Part shown: piece by piece, positions 24,636 to 33,083 of the stretch | Numbering within the stretch: position 1 is the first letter of the stretch | How the letters are laid out: every line of letters starts with the position of its first letter | NCBI RefSeq assembly: GCF_030823375.1 | Contig: NZ_JAUSXB010000001.1 | Span: 3,224,001 to 3,288,000 of the forward strand | From: Pseudarthrobacter siccitolerans | GTDB lineage: Bacteria; Actinomycetota; Actinomycetes; Actinomycetales; Micrococcaceae | DNA length: 64,000 nucleotides | Reading direction: 5' to 3' | Made by a program: the position numbers and the translations under genes | Notes under the pieces: generated by a model | Seen by the model: only the letters and a program-made list of their open reading frames with translations | Databases searched by the model: none | What the model was told of the DNA's origin: nothing

Positions 24636-25644
24636 GCAGGTCGTGGACCAGGGGGCCCGGTAGCCCGCTGGCAGGGTCCAACTCGAAAGTGGCGATGTTG
24701 TCCGAGCGTTCGTGGGCGACGTGAAGCCAGTTTCCCCTGACGATGTGGTGGCGCGGCCAGTTTCCTCCGCTGGGAAAGTCCTGGACGGGCAGCAGTTCCG
24801 TCCCTTCGGCAGCGACGTCCAGCACGCTCAGAAGGTTCGAACCGCGCACACCCACGTACGCGTGCCTGCCCTCCTGGTCCAGGCAGATTTCGGCTGCGGA
24901 GTCATCCGGCATGCTGCCGCCGGAGGTTGCCGGACCCCGGAAAACGAGCTCAAAGGTCCCGGCCTCGGGCCGGACTACGAAGACCTCGATGGAGTATTCC
25001 GAAACCACAAAGACGTTGCCGCTGGGATGCTGCACCAGATGGCGGGGCCCGCAGCCGAAGGGGAGTGCCACCTCGTGGTCCGCTACCAGTCCTGATCCCG
25101 GCACATAGTTCCAGATGCGCAGGGTGTCATGCCCCAGGTCTGTTGTCATGATACGGCCGTCCTGCAGCATGAGGCTGGCATGGGCGCGGCTCCGCCGGGG
25201 CTCACCCGGGGTCCGGACGGAGTGCGGATCCGCTGAAGCGGGCGCGGGGAAGCGTGCCGTGATGCCGCCGTCGGAATCCAGTTCGTAGAGCAGCACTTGG
25301 CCATCCCCCCAGCAGGCGGCGGTGAGGAAGCGCCCCTGGGGGTCTACCGCCACATGGCAGGTTGCTTCCCCGGCTGGCTGGGGCTCGCCAAGCGGCTCAA
25401 GCCCGAAATCGCCCGTGCGCCGGAAGGCCCGCACCATCTTGCGCTGCTCGGCCACTGCGTACACCACGGGCAGGGTGGGATGGACGGCAACGAACGACGG
25501 CGAATCGGCCTTGGCTGCCGTACCCAGCCATTCCAACCTCCCGTCGGGGTGGGCGGACAAGGCTCCGATCCCTTCTGCCCGGCCGCCGCCGTCGGAGGTG
25601 TAGGTGCCGGTCCAGATAATGGGGTGCTGGGCAGGGGAAGTCAT
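24598..25644 (-). CDS. Lactonase-family seven-bladed beta-propeller protein
   Basis: A 348-residue cytoplasmic protein of the Pgl/YbhE family (6-phosphogluconolactonase-like propeller). Repeated propeller blades are visible as recurring G-x-F/L-hydrophobic strand motifs: GTYTSDGGGRAEGI at the start, CHVAVDPQGRFLTAACWGDG, PRHLVQHPSGNVFVVSEYS and NWPRHHIVRGNWLHVAHERS. The family opens the lactone ring of 6-phosphogluconolactone or muconolactone-like compounds; the substrate here is not determined. The C-terminus (about the last 12 residues) is encoded by the first unit of the 50-bp tandem repeat, so it may vary between strains. Confidence 0.82.
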   Translation of the reverse strand: MTSPAQHPIIWTGTYTSDGGGRAEGIGALSAHPDGRLEWLGTAAKADSPSFVAVHPTLPVVYAVAEQRKMVRAFRRTGDFGLEPLGEPQPAGEATCHVAVDPQGRFLTAACWGDGQVLLYELDSDGGITARFPAPASADPHSVRTPGEPRRSRAHASLMLQDGRIMTTDLGHDTLRIWNYVPGSGLVADHEVALPFGCGPRHLVQHPSGNVFVVSEYSIEVFVVRPEAGTFELVFRGPATSGGSMPDDSAAEICLDQEGRHAYVGVRGSNLLSVLDVAAEGTELLPVQDFPSGGNWPRHHIVRGNWLHVAHERSDNIATFELDPASGLPGPLVHDLQTPSPTALVPAP

Positions 25645-25849
25645 AGGTCAATCCTGCCAACAAAGTGCCCCCATTCGGTGCAACGACGGATTAGCATTGG
25701 ATTCCAGCCATGGCAAAGGGAGGTGAGTCCTATTCCTGCTTCATCAGTTTTGGGTACTCCTTTCCAGTGCCGCCCGGGCCGCCAGGGCTAGTTCGGACAA
25801 GCTGCTGGAAGAAGTGCGAGTGCCCGCCGGCCCACCGAAAGGCGCTCCC

Positions 25850-26671
25850 ATGCCGCGTCCCGAATCACTTGCCCGTCCCGTTTTTGGCGAAATTGTCACC
25901 CTCCTAAGGGCCGCCGGCTGCGTTTTCGCCGAAGATGAAGCGCAGTTGCTGTTGTCCGAAGCGTCCGGCCCTGCGAAGCTCACCGAATGGATCAGGCGCC
26001 GTGTTTCCGGTGAGCCACTTGAATACATTGTTGGCTGGGCCGGGTTTTGTGGTCTTCGCATTGCCGTTGATCCCGGTGTCTTTGTGCCGCGCCTGCGCAC
26101 GGAACTCGTTGTTTCTGAGGCCGTTACGCTGCTGCGGAAAAACCGCATGGCAGGCGCTGAGCCGGGGGCCGTTGTTGATCTTTGCTGCGGATCCGGGGCA
26201 GTGGGTGTGGGGGTTGCTTCCCAAATGCCGGTGAAGGAGCTTCACGCCGAGGACATTGACTCCGCGGCCGTGGAGTGCGCCCGCCGGAACCTCGCGACCG
26301 TAGGCGGGCAGGTTCATCAAGGTGATCTCTATGCCGGGCTTCCCTTCCGGCTCCGCGCGCAGGTGAAGCTCATTGTGGTGAATGCTCCGTACGTACCCAC
26401 GGACGTGCTGCCCACCATGCCGCCCGAAGCCAGGATCTATGAGCCGCGGATCTCGCTCGACGGCGGCCCGGACGGCTTGAGCCTCCACCGCCGAATCATC
26501 GGCGAAGCCCCGGAGTGGTTGGATCCGGATGGTCATCTTGTCATCGAAACCAGTGAGCGCCAGGCAGCTGGAACGGCCGGCATCATGGCTGCAGCCGGAC
26601 TGGCCGCACGAACTGTTCACTCGGAAGAGCTCGACGGAACGGTCGTGGTTGGCACCCTGCGCTCCCAGTAG
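25850..26671 (+). CDS. PrmC/HemK-like N5-glutamine methyltransferase homolog
   Basis: A 273-residue SAM-dependent methyltransferase related to PrmC, which methylates release-factor glutamines. The helical N-terminal domain is followed by the SAM motif VVDLCCGSGAVGVG and the acidic DIDSAAVECA. The substrate-binding tetrapeptide is NAPY where true PrmC has NPPY, a feature of the separate actinobacterial PrmC-related group. The start at 25850 (MPRPESLARP) follows GAAAGG; an in-frame ATG at 25814 would add 12 residues. The substrate may not be a release factor. It stands alone; an IS element begins about 200 bases downstream. Confidence 0.8.
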   Translation: MPRPESLARPVFGEIVTLLRAAGCVFAEDEAQLLLSEASGPAKLTEWIRRRVSGEPLEYIVGWAGFCGLRIAVDPGVFVPRLRTELVVSEAVTLLRKNRMAGAEPGAVVDLCCGSGAVGVGVASQMPVKELHAEDIDSAAVECARRNLATVGGQVHQGDLYAGLPFRLRAQVKLIVVNAPYVPTDVLPTMPPEARIYEPRISLDGGPDGLSLHRRIIGEAPEWLDPDGHLVIETSERQAAGTAGIMAAAGLAARTVHSEELDGTVVVGTLRSQ

Positions 26672-26947
26672 TGACAGCAGCCCAAAGCTTTTCGGCGTCC
26701 CTTTTGCTGCCGCTTCGAGGAACTAGGCTTCCCGCGGCGGCGTCGGAACCGTGATGCCTTCAGCCAGCGGCTGAACCTGCTTTTCTCACCAGCGGCATCG
26801 ATGCATGAGGTCCTCGCTCCAGCCCTACGGTCAATGTGCTCTTCGTCCAATCCCAGACACTCTCCCCGTCGGCAGAGATTGGGGTTAACCTCTGTTGGTG
26901 GACACCTGAAGTAGCGGGATCCTGGGATTCTGCGGGAAGGTGTTCTT

Positions 26948-27259
26948 GTGAGCACGACACGACGTAAATTCACTCCCGAGTATCGGCGGGAGGCTGCGCG
27001 CCTTGTCATCGATACGGGCCGGCCGGTCGCGCCGGTGGCCCGGGAGCTGGGTCTGGGTGAGCAGTTGCTGGGCCGGTGGGTGGCTCAGGAACGGGCCCGC
27101 CTGGAGGCTCCCGAGGAGTTCGCTGCGGCTGAGACGGAGAAGTCTGAGCTGGAGCGTTTGCGCAGGGAGAACGCGCAGCTGCGGATGGATAACGAGTTCC
27201 TGGGAAAAGCCGCAGCCTTCTTCGCTTCCAAGCAGCAGAATCGGAATGCTTCGAGCTGA
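26948..27259 (+). CDS. IS3-family transposase OrfA
   Basis: A 103-residue DNA-binding subunit. It opens MSTTRRKFTPEYRREAARLV, an HTH_Tnp_1-type helix-turn-helix (about residues 8-50), and continues with a leucine-zipper heptad region (EKSELERLRRENAQLRMDNE-type) before FLGKAAAFFASK. A GTG start follows GGGAAGG. Its stop overlaps the ATG of orfB (ATGA). The orfB frame stays open upstream of that ATG (reading ECFEL), so a fusion by -1 frameshifting, usual in IS3 elements, is possible. Confidence 0.92.
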   Translation: MSTTRRKFTPEYRREAARLVIDTGRPVAPVARELGLGEQLLGRWVAQERARLEAPEEFAAAETEKSELERLRRENAQLRMDNEFLGKAAAFFASKQQNRNASS

Positions 27260-28143
27260 TGGAGGCCGAGAAGGCTAACTACCCGGTCCAGCGGATGGCC
27301 CGGCTTTTGCGTGTGTCCCGGTCCGGGTTCTACGCCTGGCGCCGACGAAGCTCCGAGGAGTCGGAGCGGACCGTGCTGCGGGCGCAACTGGATGCGAAGG
27401 TCCGGCGGGTGCACCGGGATTCGACCGGGATCTACGGGGCGCCCAGGGTGCAGGCCGCGTTGGCCAGGAACGGGACCGGCGTTGACCGGAAGACCGTGGC
27501 CGCCTCGATGCGCCGGCAAGGCCTGGAAGGGATCTCGCCGCGGCGGTTCCGGCCGGTAGCCCCGATCGGTGAGGCGCGGGTGCATTCGATCCCTGATCTG
27601 GTGGCCAGAAAGTGGGACACCGGGGCTTTGGATGCTGTCTGGATCTCGGACATTACGTACCTGCGCACCGGTGAAGGGTGGGTGTATTTGTGTGCTGTCA
27701 GGGATGCCTGCTCCCGGCGTGTGATTGGGTGGGCGATGGACTCCACCCAAACCACCAGCCTGGTGGAGCGGGCGCTGCGCATGGCCTACGTCCTGCGCGG
27801 CGGCGGCCCGGCCGGGGTCGTGTTCCATGCAGACCGCGGCACCCAGTACACCTCCGCCCAGCTCAACGACGTCTGCTCTGGACTGGGCATCAGGCAGTCC
27901 GTCGGGCGGACCGGCGTGTGCTGGGACAACGCGATGCAGGAGTCCTTCTGGTCGACCCTGAAAACCGAGTTTTACGACCGGCGCCGGTGGGCAAACAGGC
28001 AGGACGCGATCCGGGAAACAGGACGCTGGATCGAGGAGTTCTACAACCGCTCCCGGCTTCACTCAGCCCTGGGTTACATCACGCCGGTGGAACACGAACA
28101 ATTCCTCACCAGCAATAAACTTCAGCCGGCACAAGCCGCCTGA
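27259..28143 (+). CDS. IS3-family transposase OrfB (DDE integrase domain)
   Basis: A 294-residue catalytic subunit with an N-terminal HTH_21 region (YPVQRMARLLRVSRSGFYAW) and an rve-type RNase H fold. The DDE triad is complete: aspartate in VWISDITYL, aspartate in FHADRGTQY, and glutamate in AMQESFWSTLK. The C-terminal HSALGYITPVEHE block is typical of the IS3 group. It has no internal stop or frameshift. Confidence 0.94.
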   Translation: MEAEKANYPVQRMARLLRVSRSGFYAWRRRSSEESERTVLRAQLDAKVRRVHRDSTGIYGAPRVQAALARNGTGVDRKTVAASMRRQGLEGISPRRFRPVAPIGEARVHSIPDLVARKWDTGALDAVWISDITYLRTGEGWVYLCAVRDACSRRVIGWAMDSTQTTSLVERALRMAYVLRGGGPAGVVFHADRGTQYTSAQLNDVCSGLGIRQSVGRTGVCWDNAMQESFWSTLKTEFYDRRRWANRQDAIRETGRWIEEFYNRSRLHSALGYITPVEHEQFLTSNKLQPAQAA

Positions 28144-28249
28144 TCAACTGTCCACGATTTGCGGGTAACCCCAAGATCAGTTTCCATGATTTGCGCCTGT
28201 CAGCCTGGTGCTGAGAGCAGCCTGAGGTTCTGTGTTTTCGTTCGCGCGC

Positions 28250-30952
28250 TTATTCGCGGGGTGTTGGTGGTGGGGGTGGTTTGAAGTAGGTGTTTTGTTG
28301 GGGGTTTTGGTGGGGGTCGAGGTGTTTTGGGGGTGTGAACGAGGGGGTGTTGTTGGTGGTGGTGATGGTCCATTGTTCTTTGTGGATGAGGTGGTGGTGG
28401 CCGCTGCAGAGGAGGACGCCGTTGTTGGTGTTGGTTTGTCCGCCGTGTGACCAGTAGGTGATGTGGTGTGCTTCGCACCAGGGTGCGGGGATGGTGCAGT
28501 TGGGGAAGGCGCAGCCTTGGTCGCGGGCGGTGAGGGCGGTGCGTTGGGCTGGGGTGAAGAGCCTGGTTTTGCGGCCGAGGTCGAGGATTTCGCCGTGGGT
28601 GCCGAGGAGTGCGGGGATGATGCCGGCGTCGCAGGCGATTTTGCGCAGGGTGGCGGCGGCTACGGGCCCGGTGAAGACGAAGTTCCCCGTGCCCGTGCTT
28701 GCGCCCATGCCCGTGCCCACGCCTGTGCCCGTGCCGGATTCGGTTGCAGTCGTGGCGGGGTCATGGCTCGCGACCGGACCTGGCGGCGTGGGGGTGCTGC
28801 CGGTGCCGCTGCGGCTGCGGCCGGGGTCTGGGTCGTTCCAGGCTCCTGTGTCTGCCCCGGTGGTGGCGCTGTGGTGGTGGGGGAGGAGGTCTTGGTAGTT
28901 GATGGTGGCGATGATTTGGGGGCGGTTGCCGCCGGTCGTGGGCAGGGCGTTGGTGGCCAGGGCTACTTTGGCGGCGCCGACGAGGCCGTCGAGTTGTTTT
29001 TGTGGCCGGGTGCGCCGGTCCAGGTCCGGGCCGGTGTTGTTCTCGTTCCAGAGCCCGTCCTGGGTGGTGCGGTCCTCTTCTCCGGTGCCGCCTTCGTTTT
29101 CTCCTGTGCCGCCTTCGTTGGTGCTGCCGTTAGTACTCGTGGCTCCTGCGGTAGTGCCTGCAGGGGTGGTGCCGGTGGCGGTCTGGTCTGCGGTGCCGGT
29201 GGTGCGGGGGTTGGTGGCGGTGTTCATGACGGTCAGGAGGTGTTCGTATTGGTCGGTGGTGGCGAAGATTTCGAGGTGGTGCAGGCCGTGGCGGGGTTTG
29301 CGGATGAACGCGCCTTGGGTGTGGCGGAGGGCTTCTTCGCTGGGTTCGGTGCCGTCGGCGTCGATGGTGTCGGCCCAGCGGCGGGCGACGCGGGCGAGGA
29401 AGTCGGGATCAGCGGTTGCTGCGGTGGTGGTGAGGTTTTCCTCGATGAGGGCGAGCTTCCCGGGGGTGGTGAGGTGCTGGAGCCGGTTCAGGGTCAGGCT
29501 GATGATGGTCCCGGCCCGGGACGAAACCGCGGGGATGCTGGCGGGCGGGTTCTCCGCACGGTCCTTGGAGCCGGGGCTGGCTTCGGTGCCCGTGGTGTCT
29601 TCTGTGTCGGTGCCGGTGGTGTCTTCGGGGTTTGTAGCGTCTGTGCCTGTGCTGGCGGGTGTGGGGGTGAGGGCGGCGGCGAGGTGTTCGCGGGGCGCGG
29701 GGATGATGTCGCCGGTGAGTGTGATGGTGGGCAGGATGTCTGCTGCGAGGGCCAGACGGCGGTTGGCTTCGCTTTTGCCGATCCGGAGCCGGAGCCGGAG
29801 GAACTCGGCGGTGTTGGCGCAGCCGTCATCGGCCGGTGAGGTGATGGCCCGGCCATGGCCGCCCGTCCCGGTGCCGGTCTCGTTCCCGGTGCCGGGCCCC
29901 GTCCCGGTGTCACAGGCTGTCGGTTCGCCGGGCCAGTTGGTGTCGGTTTCGTTCAGGGTTTCGACCCCGTTGTCCCAGCCCGTGACCCAGGTCTTGCCGG
30001 TGCGGGAGCGGCTGGCCCGGGCGGCGTCCGCAGCGGCAACGGCTTGGGTGCGGGTGCGGTCCACGGTCCCGGCAGAGAGGACCTGCAGGTACTCCACGCC
30101 GCGGGAGAGATTCTCCACCTGGCCGGCATAGTTGGCGGCTTCAACATAATCGGCTCCCGCAAGGATCCCGGGTGCGGCGGCAGCGGCCTCGGCCAGGAGC
30201 CTGCCGATCTCCGCCAGGCTCAACGGCTCCCGGCGCGTGTGCGCGACCATACCCGGGAGTGATACAGAATCAAAGGGCCCAGCAACTGCCGTCGGAGCTT
30301 CATCGGGCGCCGATGCTTGGACCGGCGCGGACCCTTCCGGCACGGAATCTTCTAGTCCGGATTCTGTTGGTGCAGCGTCTGCTGGCCCGGATTCTGTTTG
30401 TGCGGAATCTACTAGTCCGGATTCTGCTGGCCCTAACGCTGCTGGCCCCAACACTGCTGGCCTCAACACTGCTGGTTCGAACGCTGCTGGTGCCGACTCA
30501 GCCGGCACCGCCCCGGCTGGTACGGCGCGAAGGGGCCATCCGGGACTAAGCCGGGTGCCGTCGCCGGCCTCGGAGGCGGCAGGCGAGCCCGGGATGCCGG
30601 ATCCCGAATCAGTGAAGCCCGAATCAGTGAAGCCCTCCGCCGGCGGCCGGGCTGCAACACCAGCCCGCCCAAGCACCACGACGTTACCGCCGAACTGCCC
30701 AGGCCGTTCCCCAATGGCTTTCATGGACCCATTCTTGTATGGGGGTCTGACAATTCTGCCGCCACCCGTCCCACCCATGGAAGAACCACAAGAAGAACCA
30801 CCCGAAGATGCCCCTGGCTCAGCTCCAGAATCCGCACTCACTTCAGGATCAGCCCCAGCGTTAGAACCAGCACCCGAGGAGTCCTCAAGAACAAGCCTGG
30901 GCGCGGCGACGCTACCGCCGTACTCCGCAGGCCGTTCCCCAATGGCTTCCAT
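28250..30952 (-). CDS. DUF222/HNH endonuclease domain protein, unusually long
   Basis: A 900-residue member of the actinobacterial DUF222-HNH family, which is usually about 450-600 residues and has unknown function. The N-terminal about 230 residues are Ser/Gly/Ala/Pro-rich low complexity with degenerate short repeats. The DUF222 helical core follows (AEIGRLLAEAAAAAPG onwards, and TAEFLRLRLRIGKSEANRRL). The C-terminal HNH site has the CAFPNC knuckle, CEAHHITYWSHGG and the closing CSGHHHLIHK. The first 13 codons are duplicated 228 bases downstream in frame, each copy starting with ATG, so translation may start at 30952 or 30724. Thr/Gly linkers interrupt the central region. Confidence 0.82.
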   Translation of the reverse strand: MEAIGERPAEYGGSVAAPRLVLEDSSGAGSNAGADPEVSADSGAEPGASSGGSSCGSSMGGTGGGRIVRPPYKNGSMKAIGERPGQFGGNVVVLGRAGVAARPPAEGFTDSGFTDSGSGIPGSPAASEAGDGTRLSPGWPLRAVPAGAVPAESAPAAFEPAVLRPAVLGPAALGPAESGLVDSAQTESGPADAAPTESGLEDSVPEGSAPVQASAPDEAPTAVAGPFDSVSLPGMVAHTRREPLSLAEIGRLLAEAAAAAPGILAGADYVEAANYAGQVENLSRGVEYLQVLSAGTVDRTRTQAVAAADAARASRSRTGKTWVTGWDNGVETLNETDTNWPGEPTACDTGTGPGTGNETGTGTGGHGRAITSPADDGCANTAEFLRLRLRIGKSEANRRLALAADILPTITLTGDIIPAPREHLAAALTPTPASTGTDATNPEDTTGTDTEDTTGTEASPGSKDRAENPPASIPAVSSRAGTIISLTLNRLQHLTTPGKLALIEENLTTTAATADPDFLARVARRWADTIDADGTEPSEEALRHTQGAFIRKPRHGLHHLEIFATTDQYEHLLTVMNTATNPRTTGTADQTATGTTPAGTTAGATSTNGSTNEGGTGENEGGTGEEDRTTQDGLWNENNTGPDLDRRTRPQKQLDGLVGAAKVALATNALPTTGGNRPQIIATINYQDLLPHHHSATTGADTGAWNDPDPGRSRSGTGSTPTPPGPVASHDPATTATESGTGTGVGTGMGASTGTGNFVFTGPVAAATLRKIACDAGIIPALLGTHGEILDLGRKTRLFTPAQRTALTARDQGCAFPNCTIPAPWCEAHHITYWSHGGQTNTNNGVLLCSGHHHLIHKEQWTITTTNNTPSFTPPKHLDPHQNPQQNTYFKPPPPPTPRE
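30678..30952 (-). repeat. In-frame duplication of the HNH gene start region
   Basis: A block of about 47 bases at 30906-30952 recurs at 30678-30726 with roughly 85% identity by eye, 228 bases (76 codons) apart. Both encode M[E/K]AIGERP followed by [Y/F]GG[S/N]V. Each copy carries an ATG in the same frame, as if two related genes had recombined. Confidence 0.8.
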
Positions 30953-31213
30953 AGGTCAACTTTGCCAAAGGGCACCGACAAAAGTGGCTGCTGCAGTAGC
31001 TATGTGGAAAACTCCCGGGCGCCTGGCACCTGCAGGACGTATCAGTGCACCTTGCCGGCCAGTGAAGGGCTGGCCAAGCGGGTTGGTTTAAACGCCGCCG
31101 GCCGCCGCGTCCCCCAAGGATCGCGACGGCCAGCAAAACCATCTAGTTGTAGCACATCAGCACTGCCGCTCCTTGTCACACGGGGAACGGCGCGTAATGA
31201 GCCAACGAGTTAG

Positions 31214-31699
31214 CTACGCCTTGGACTCCGTTTCGCCGCTGGAGGTATCCAGGTTGAGCGTCTCGGGATGCGTGCTGTGCGCCGGGATGTGGCTGTCGTC
31301 AAGGCCCGCGGCCGAGGAAGGAGTGCCTGCCGCAGAAGCCGTGCCAGTGGTGCCGGCGCTGCCCGAAGTGCCAGGCCCGCCTGAAGTGCCAGCGGAGGCA
31401 CCTGCTGTAGTTCCGCCGTCGGAAGTTGAGGACTTGCCCTCACCGGACGAGCCTTCCCGGTGCATTGCCGAGCCGATCACGGTGCCTGCACGGCGGGCCG
31501 CCTCAGTCAGCTGATCCGCAACTTCGGGGGCTTTTTCCTTGATGGCCTCGGTGGCTACGGTCACTTTGTCCTGGACAGGCTTGCTGTCCCAGATTCCAGC
31601 GGCCCGCGCCTTGAGCTTGTCGTAGGCTGCCCGGCCTGACCGCGACCCGAGAACGTACCCCGCGGCGATTCCGACACCCAAAAGAACTTTGTTTTTCAT
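31214..31699 (-). CDS. YtxH-like small membrane-anchored protein
   Basis: A 161-residue protein with a short N-terminal hydrophobic segment carrying a glycine-rich GVGIAAGYVLGSRSGRAAYD motif, typical of YtxH-like proteins, then a charged amphipathic helix (KLKARAAGIWDSKPVQDKVT) and a long Gly/Thr/Ser/Ala-rich disordered tail. The start at 31699 is preceded by AGGAG; the longer frame adds unrelated residues. It is co-directional with the GlsB-type gene just upstream, from which it is separated by a terminator-like hairpin. A stress-related envelope role is inferred only from the family. Confidence 0.72.
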   Translation of the reverse strand: MKNKVLLGVGIAAGYVLGSRSGRAAYDKLKARAAGIWDSKPVQDKVTVATEAIKEKAPEVADQLTEAARRAGTVIGSAMHREGSSGEGKSSTSDGGTTAGASAGTSGGPGTSGSAGTTGTASAAGTPSSAAGLDDSHIPAHSTHPETLNLDTSSGETESKA

Positions 31700-31768
31700 G
31701 GTGAACTCCTGCTCCGTGAGAAGGTTTTCAATTCCGGACCGGGACAAAGCCAGAGGCCGGGAAAGGGA

Positions 31769-31803
31769 AAACCGGCCCGGGGATGATGTCCCCAGGCCGG
31801 TTT
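31769..31803 (-). terminator. Terminator after the GlsB/YeaQ-type gene
   Basis: A 15-bp stem with one mismatch (31769-31783 and 31789-31803) and a five-base loop lies directly downstream of the GlsB-type stop on the minus strand, followed by a pyrimidine-rich stretch. Confidence 0.65.
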
Positions 31804-31820
31804 CCTGGCTGGTGTGCCAG

Positions 31821-32087
31821 TTAGCGGCGCGCGCCGCGGTTGGTGACCAGGCCGTACACCAGCAGCACGATAAGCGCGCCACCGATGGCCAGCAGCCACG
31901 TCTGCAGGGAGAAGAACTCCTGCAGTCCGCTGCCGAAGATCATTCCGCCGATCCAGCCGCCGAGGAGTGCCCCGACGACGCCCAGCACGAGGGTGACGAG
32001 CCAGCCGCCGCCCTGCCTGCCGGGAAGGATCGCCTTAGCGATCGCACCAGCAATAAGTCCGAGAATCAAGAATGCAATAAATCCCAT
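31821..32087 (-). CDS. GlsB/YeaQ/YmgE-family stress membrane protein
   Basis: An 88-residue protein with three hydrophobic helices and glycine-zipper motifs (GLIAGAIAKAILPG, VLGVVGALLGGWIGG). This is the transglycosylase-associated/GlsB family, small inner-membrane proteins commonly induced by general or envelope stress. The family start MGFIAFLILG fits exactly. A near-palindromic AGTAATCATGCTTACT lies 69-84 bases upstream and shares 14 identical bases with a site before the gene at 48203. Confidence 0.88.
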   Translation of the reverse strand: MGFIAFLILGLIAGAIAKAILPGRQGGGWLVTLVLGVVGALLGGWIGGMIFGSGLQEFFSLQTWLLAIGGALIVLLVYGLVTNRGARR

Positions 32088-32155
32088 TTTTCGTTCCTCT
32101 TCCTAAGTAAAGGAGGCCCCCGGATCCCGGAAGCACTTCATCCTTCTGCCCCAAT

Positions 32156-32171
32156 AGTAATCATGCTTACT
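32156..32171. promoter_or_regulatory. Palindromic site upstream of the GlsB-type gene
   Basis: AGTAATCATGCTTACT is a 16-bp palindrome with one mismatched pair. The segment CATGCTTACTATCT (32162-32175) is repeated exactly at 48635-48648, again upstream of a minus-strand gene at a similar distance. A shared stress-response regulator is a possibility. Confidence 0.4.
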
Positions 32172-32220
32172 ATCTATTTGCCAACCCGGTGTTAAGAAAA
32201 AGTCCATTTCAGGACGTTTG

Positions 32221-33054
32221 TCAGTGCCCTGCGACGTCCGAATCGTTGCCTGCCTTGGGGCCCTCGTCGAGGATGGATAATTCCGCGAGATCCTGCGGAT
32301 CCAGGGCGAAATCGAAGATGTCCAGGTTCTCCCGCATACGCTCCGGATTTGCCGTTTTGGGAACCGCAACAATTCCATTCTGGATATGCCACCGCAGGAC
32401 CAGTTGGCCGGGGGTTTTCCCATGCTTTTCCGCCAGTTGGGCCAGGACGGGAGCGCTCAGCAGGGGAGCGCCATTCCCGCCCAAGGGGCTGTAGGACTGT
32501 GTGACGATGCCGTGCCGGTCATGGAATTCCCGTTCCGCCGTCCGGGTAATGGCCGGACTAAGCTGGATCTGGTTCACCGCCGGCACCACCCCGGTGTCGG
32601 CCATCAGCCGCTCGAGGTGGGCCGGCTTGAAGTTGGAAACGCCGATGGAACGGACCTTGCCCTCCGCCTGCAACCGCTCAAAGGTCTTCCAGGTGGACAC
32701 GTATTCATCGCGCTGGGGAAGCGGCCAGTGGATCAGGAGCAGGTCCACGTAATCGAGCCCCAGCCGTTCCAGCGCCCCGTACAGCCCCTCAACGGCGCGA
32801 TCGTTGCCCTGGTACTGCCCGTCCAGCTTGGTGGTGATAAACAGCTCCCCACGGTCCACTCCGCTGGCCCGGACGCCGTTCCCCACGCCACGCTCGTTTC
32901 CGTATTTCACGGCAGTATCGATATGCCTGTACCCGGCTTCCAGTGCCTGTACGACGGCGGTGGCCGCCTGATCGTCGTCCAGCGGCCAAGTGCCGAGGCC
33001 CAGTTGGGGGATGGAGTGACCGTCATTGAGTTTGGTCAGCGGTGCAAGTGTCAT
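32221..33054 (-). CDS. Aldo/keto reductase (2,5-diketogluconate reductase type)
   Basis: A 277-residue aldo/keto reductase of the AKR5-like group. The opening LNDGHSIPQLGLGTW, the catalytic aspartate/tyrosine in YRHIDTAVKYGNE, lysine in FITTKLDG and the histidine in LLIHWPLP are all present, as is the cofactor segment VAVPKTANPERM. The start at 33054 removes an arginine-rich antisense extension. It ends next to the GlsB gene and starts 30 bases after the lyase pseudogene stop, on the same strand. Confidence 0.9.
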   Translation of the reverse strand: MTLAPLTKLNDGHSIPQLGLGTWPLDDDQAATAVVQALEAGYRHIDTAVKYGNERGVGNGVRASGVDRGELFITTKLDGQYQGNDRAVEGLYGALERLGLDYVDLLLIHWPLPQRDEYVSTWKTFERLQAEGKVRSIGVSNFKPAHLERLMADTGVVPAVNQIQLSPAITRTAEREFHDRHGIVTQSYSPLGGNGAPLLSAPVLAQLAEKHGKTPGQLVLRWHIQNGIVAVPKTANPERMRENLDIFDFALDPQDLAELSILDEGPKAGNDSDVAGH

Positions 33055-33083
33055 TCCAACAGTCTCTCCCTTATCAAGTGATC

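Larger units (their letters stand above)
26879..28174 (+). mobile_element. IS3-family insertion sequence
   Basis: A two-gene IS3-family element of about 1.3 kb. Imperfect terminal inverted repeats can be aligned: TTGGGGTTA at 26879 against its complement ending at 28174, and GTGGACAnnTGA at 26898 against the complement of 28144-28155, with identical spacing between the two blocks at each end. No convincing 3-4 bp target duplication is visible, so the exact ends are uncertain by a few bases or the flanks have rearranged. Both transposase genes are intact, so the element may be active. Confidence 0.85.

Noticed and set aside
26672..26878. Possible gene remnant left of the IS element
   Set aside because: No frame gives a recognisable protein; treated as spacer or decayed sequence.
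28463..29839. Long plus-strand open frame opposite the HNH gene
   Set aside because: It is a glycine/valine-rich shadow of the minus-strand coding sequence in a high-GC region, with no family features.
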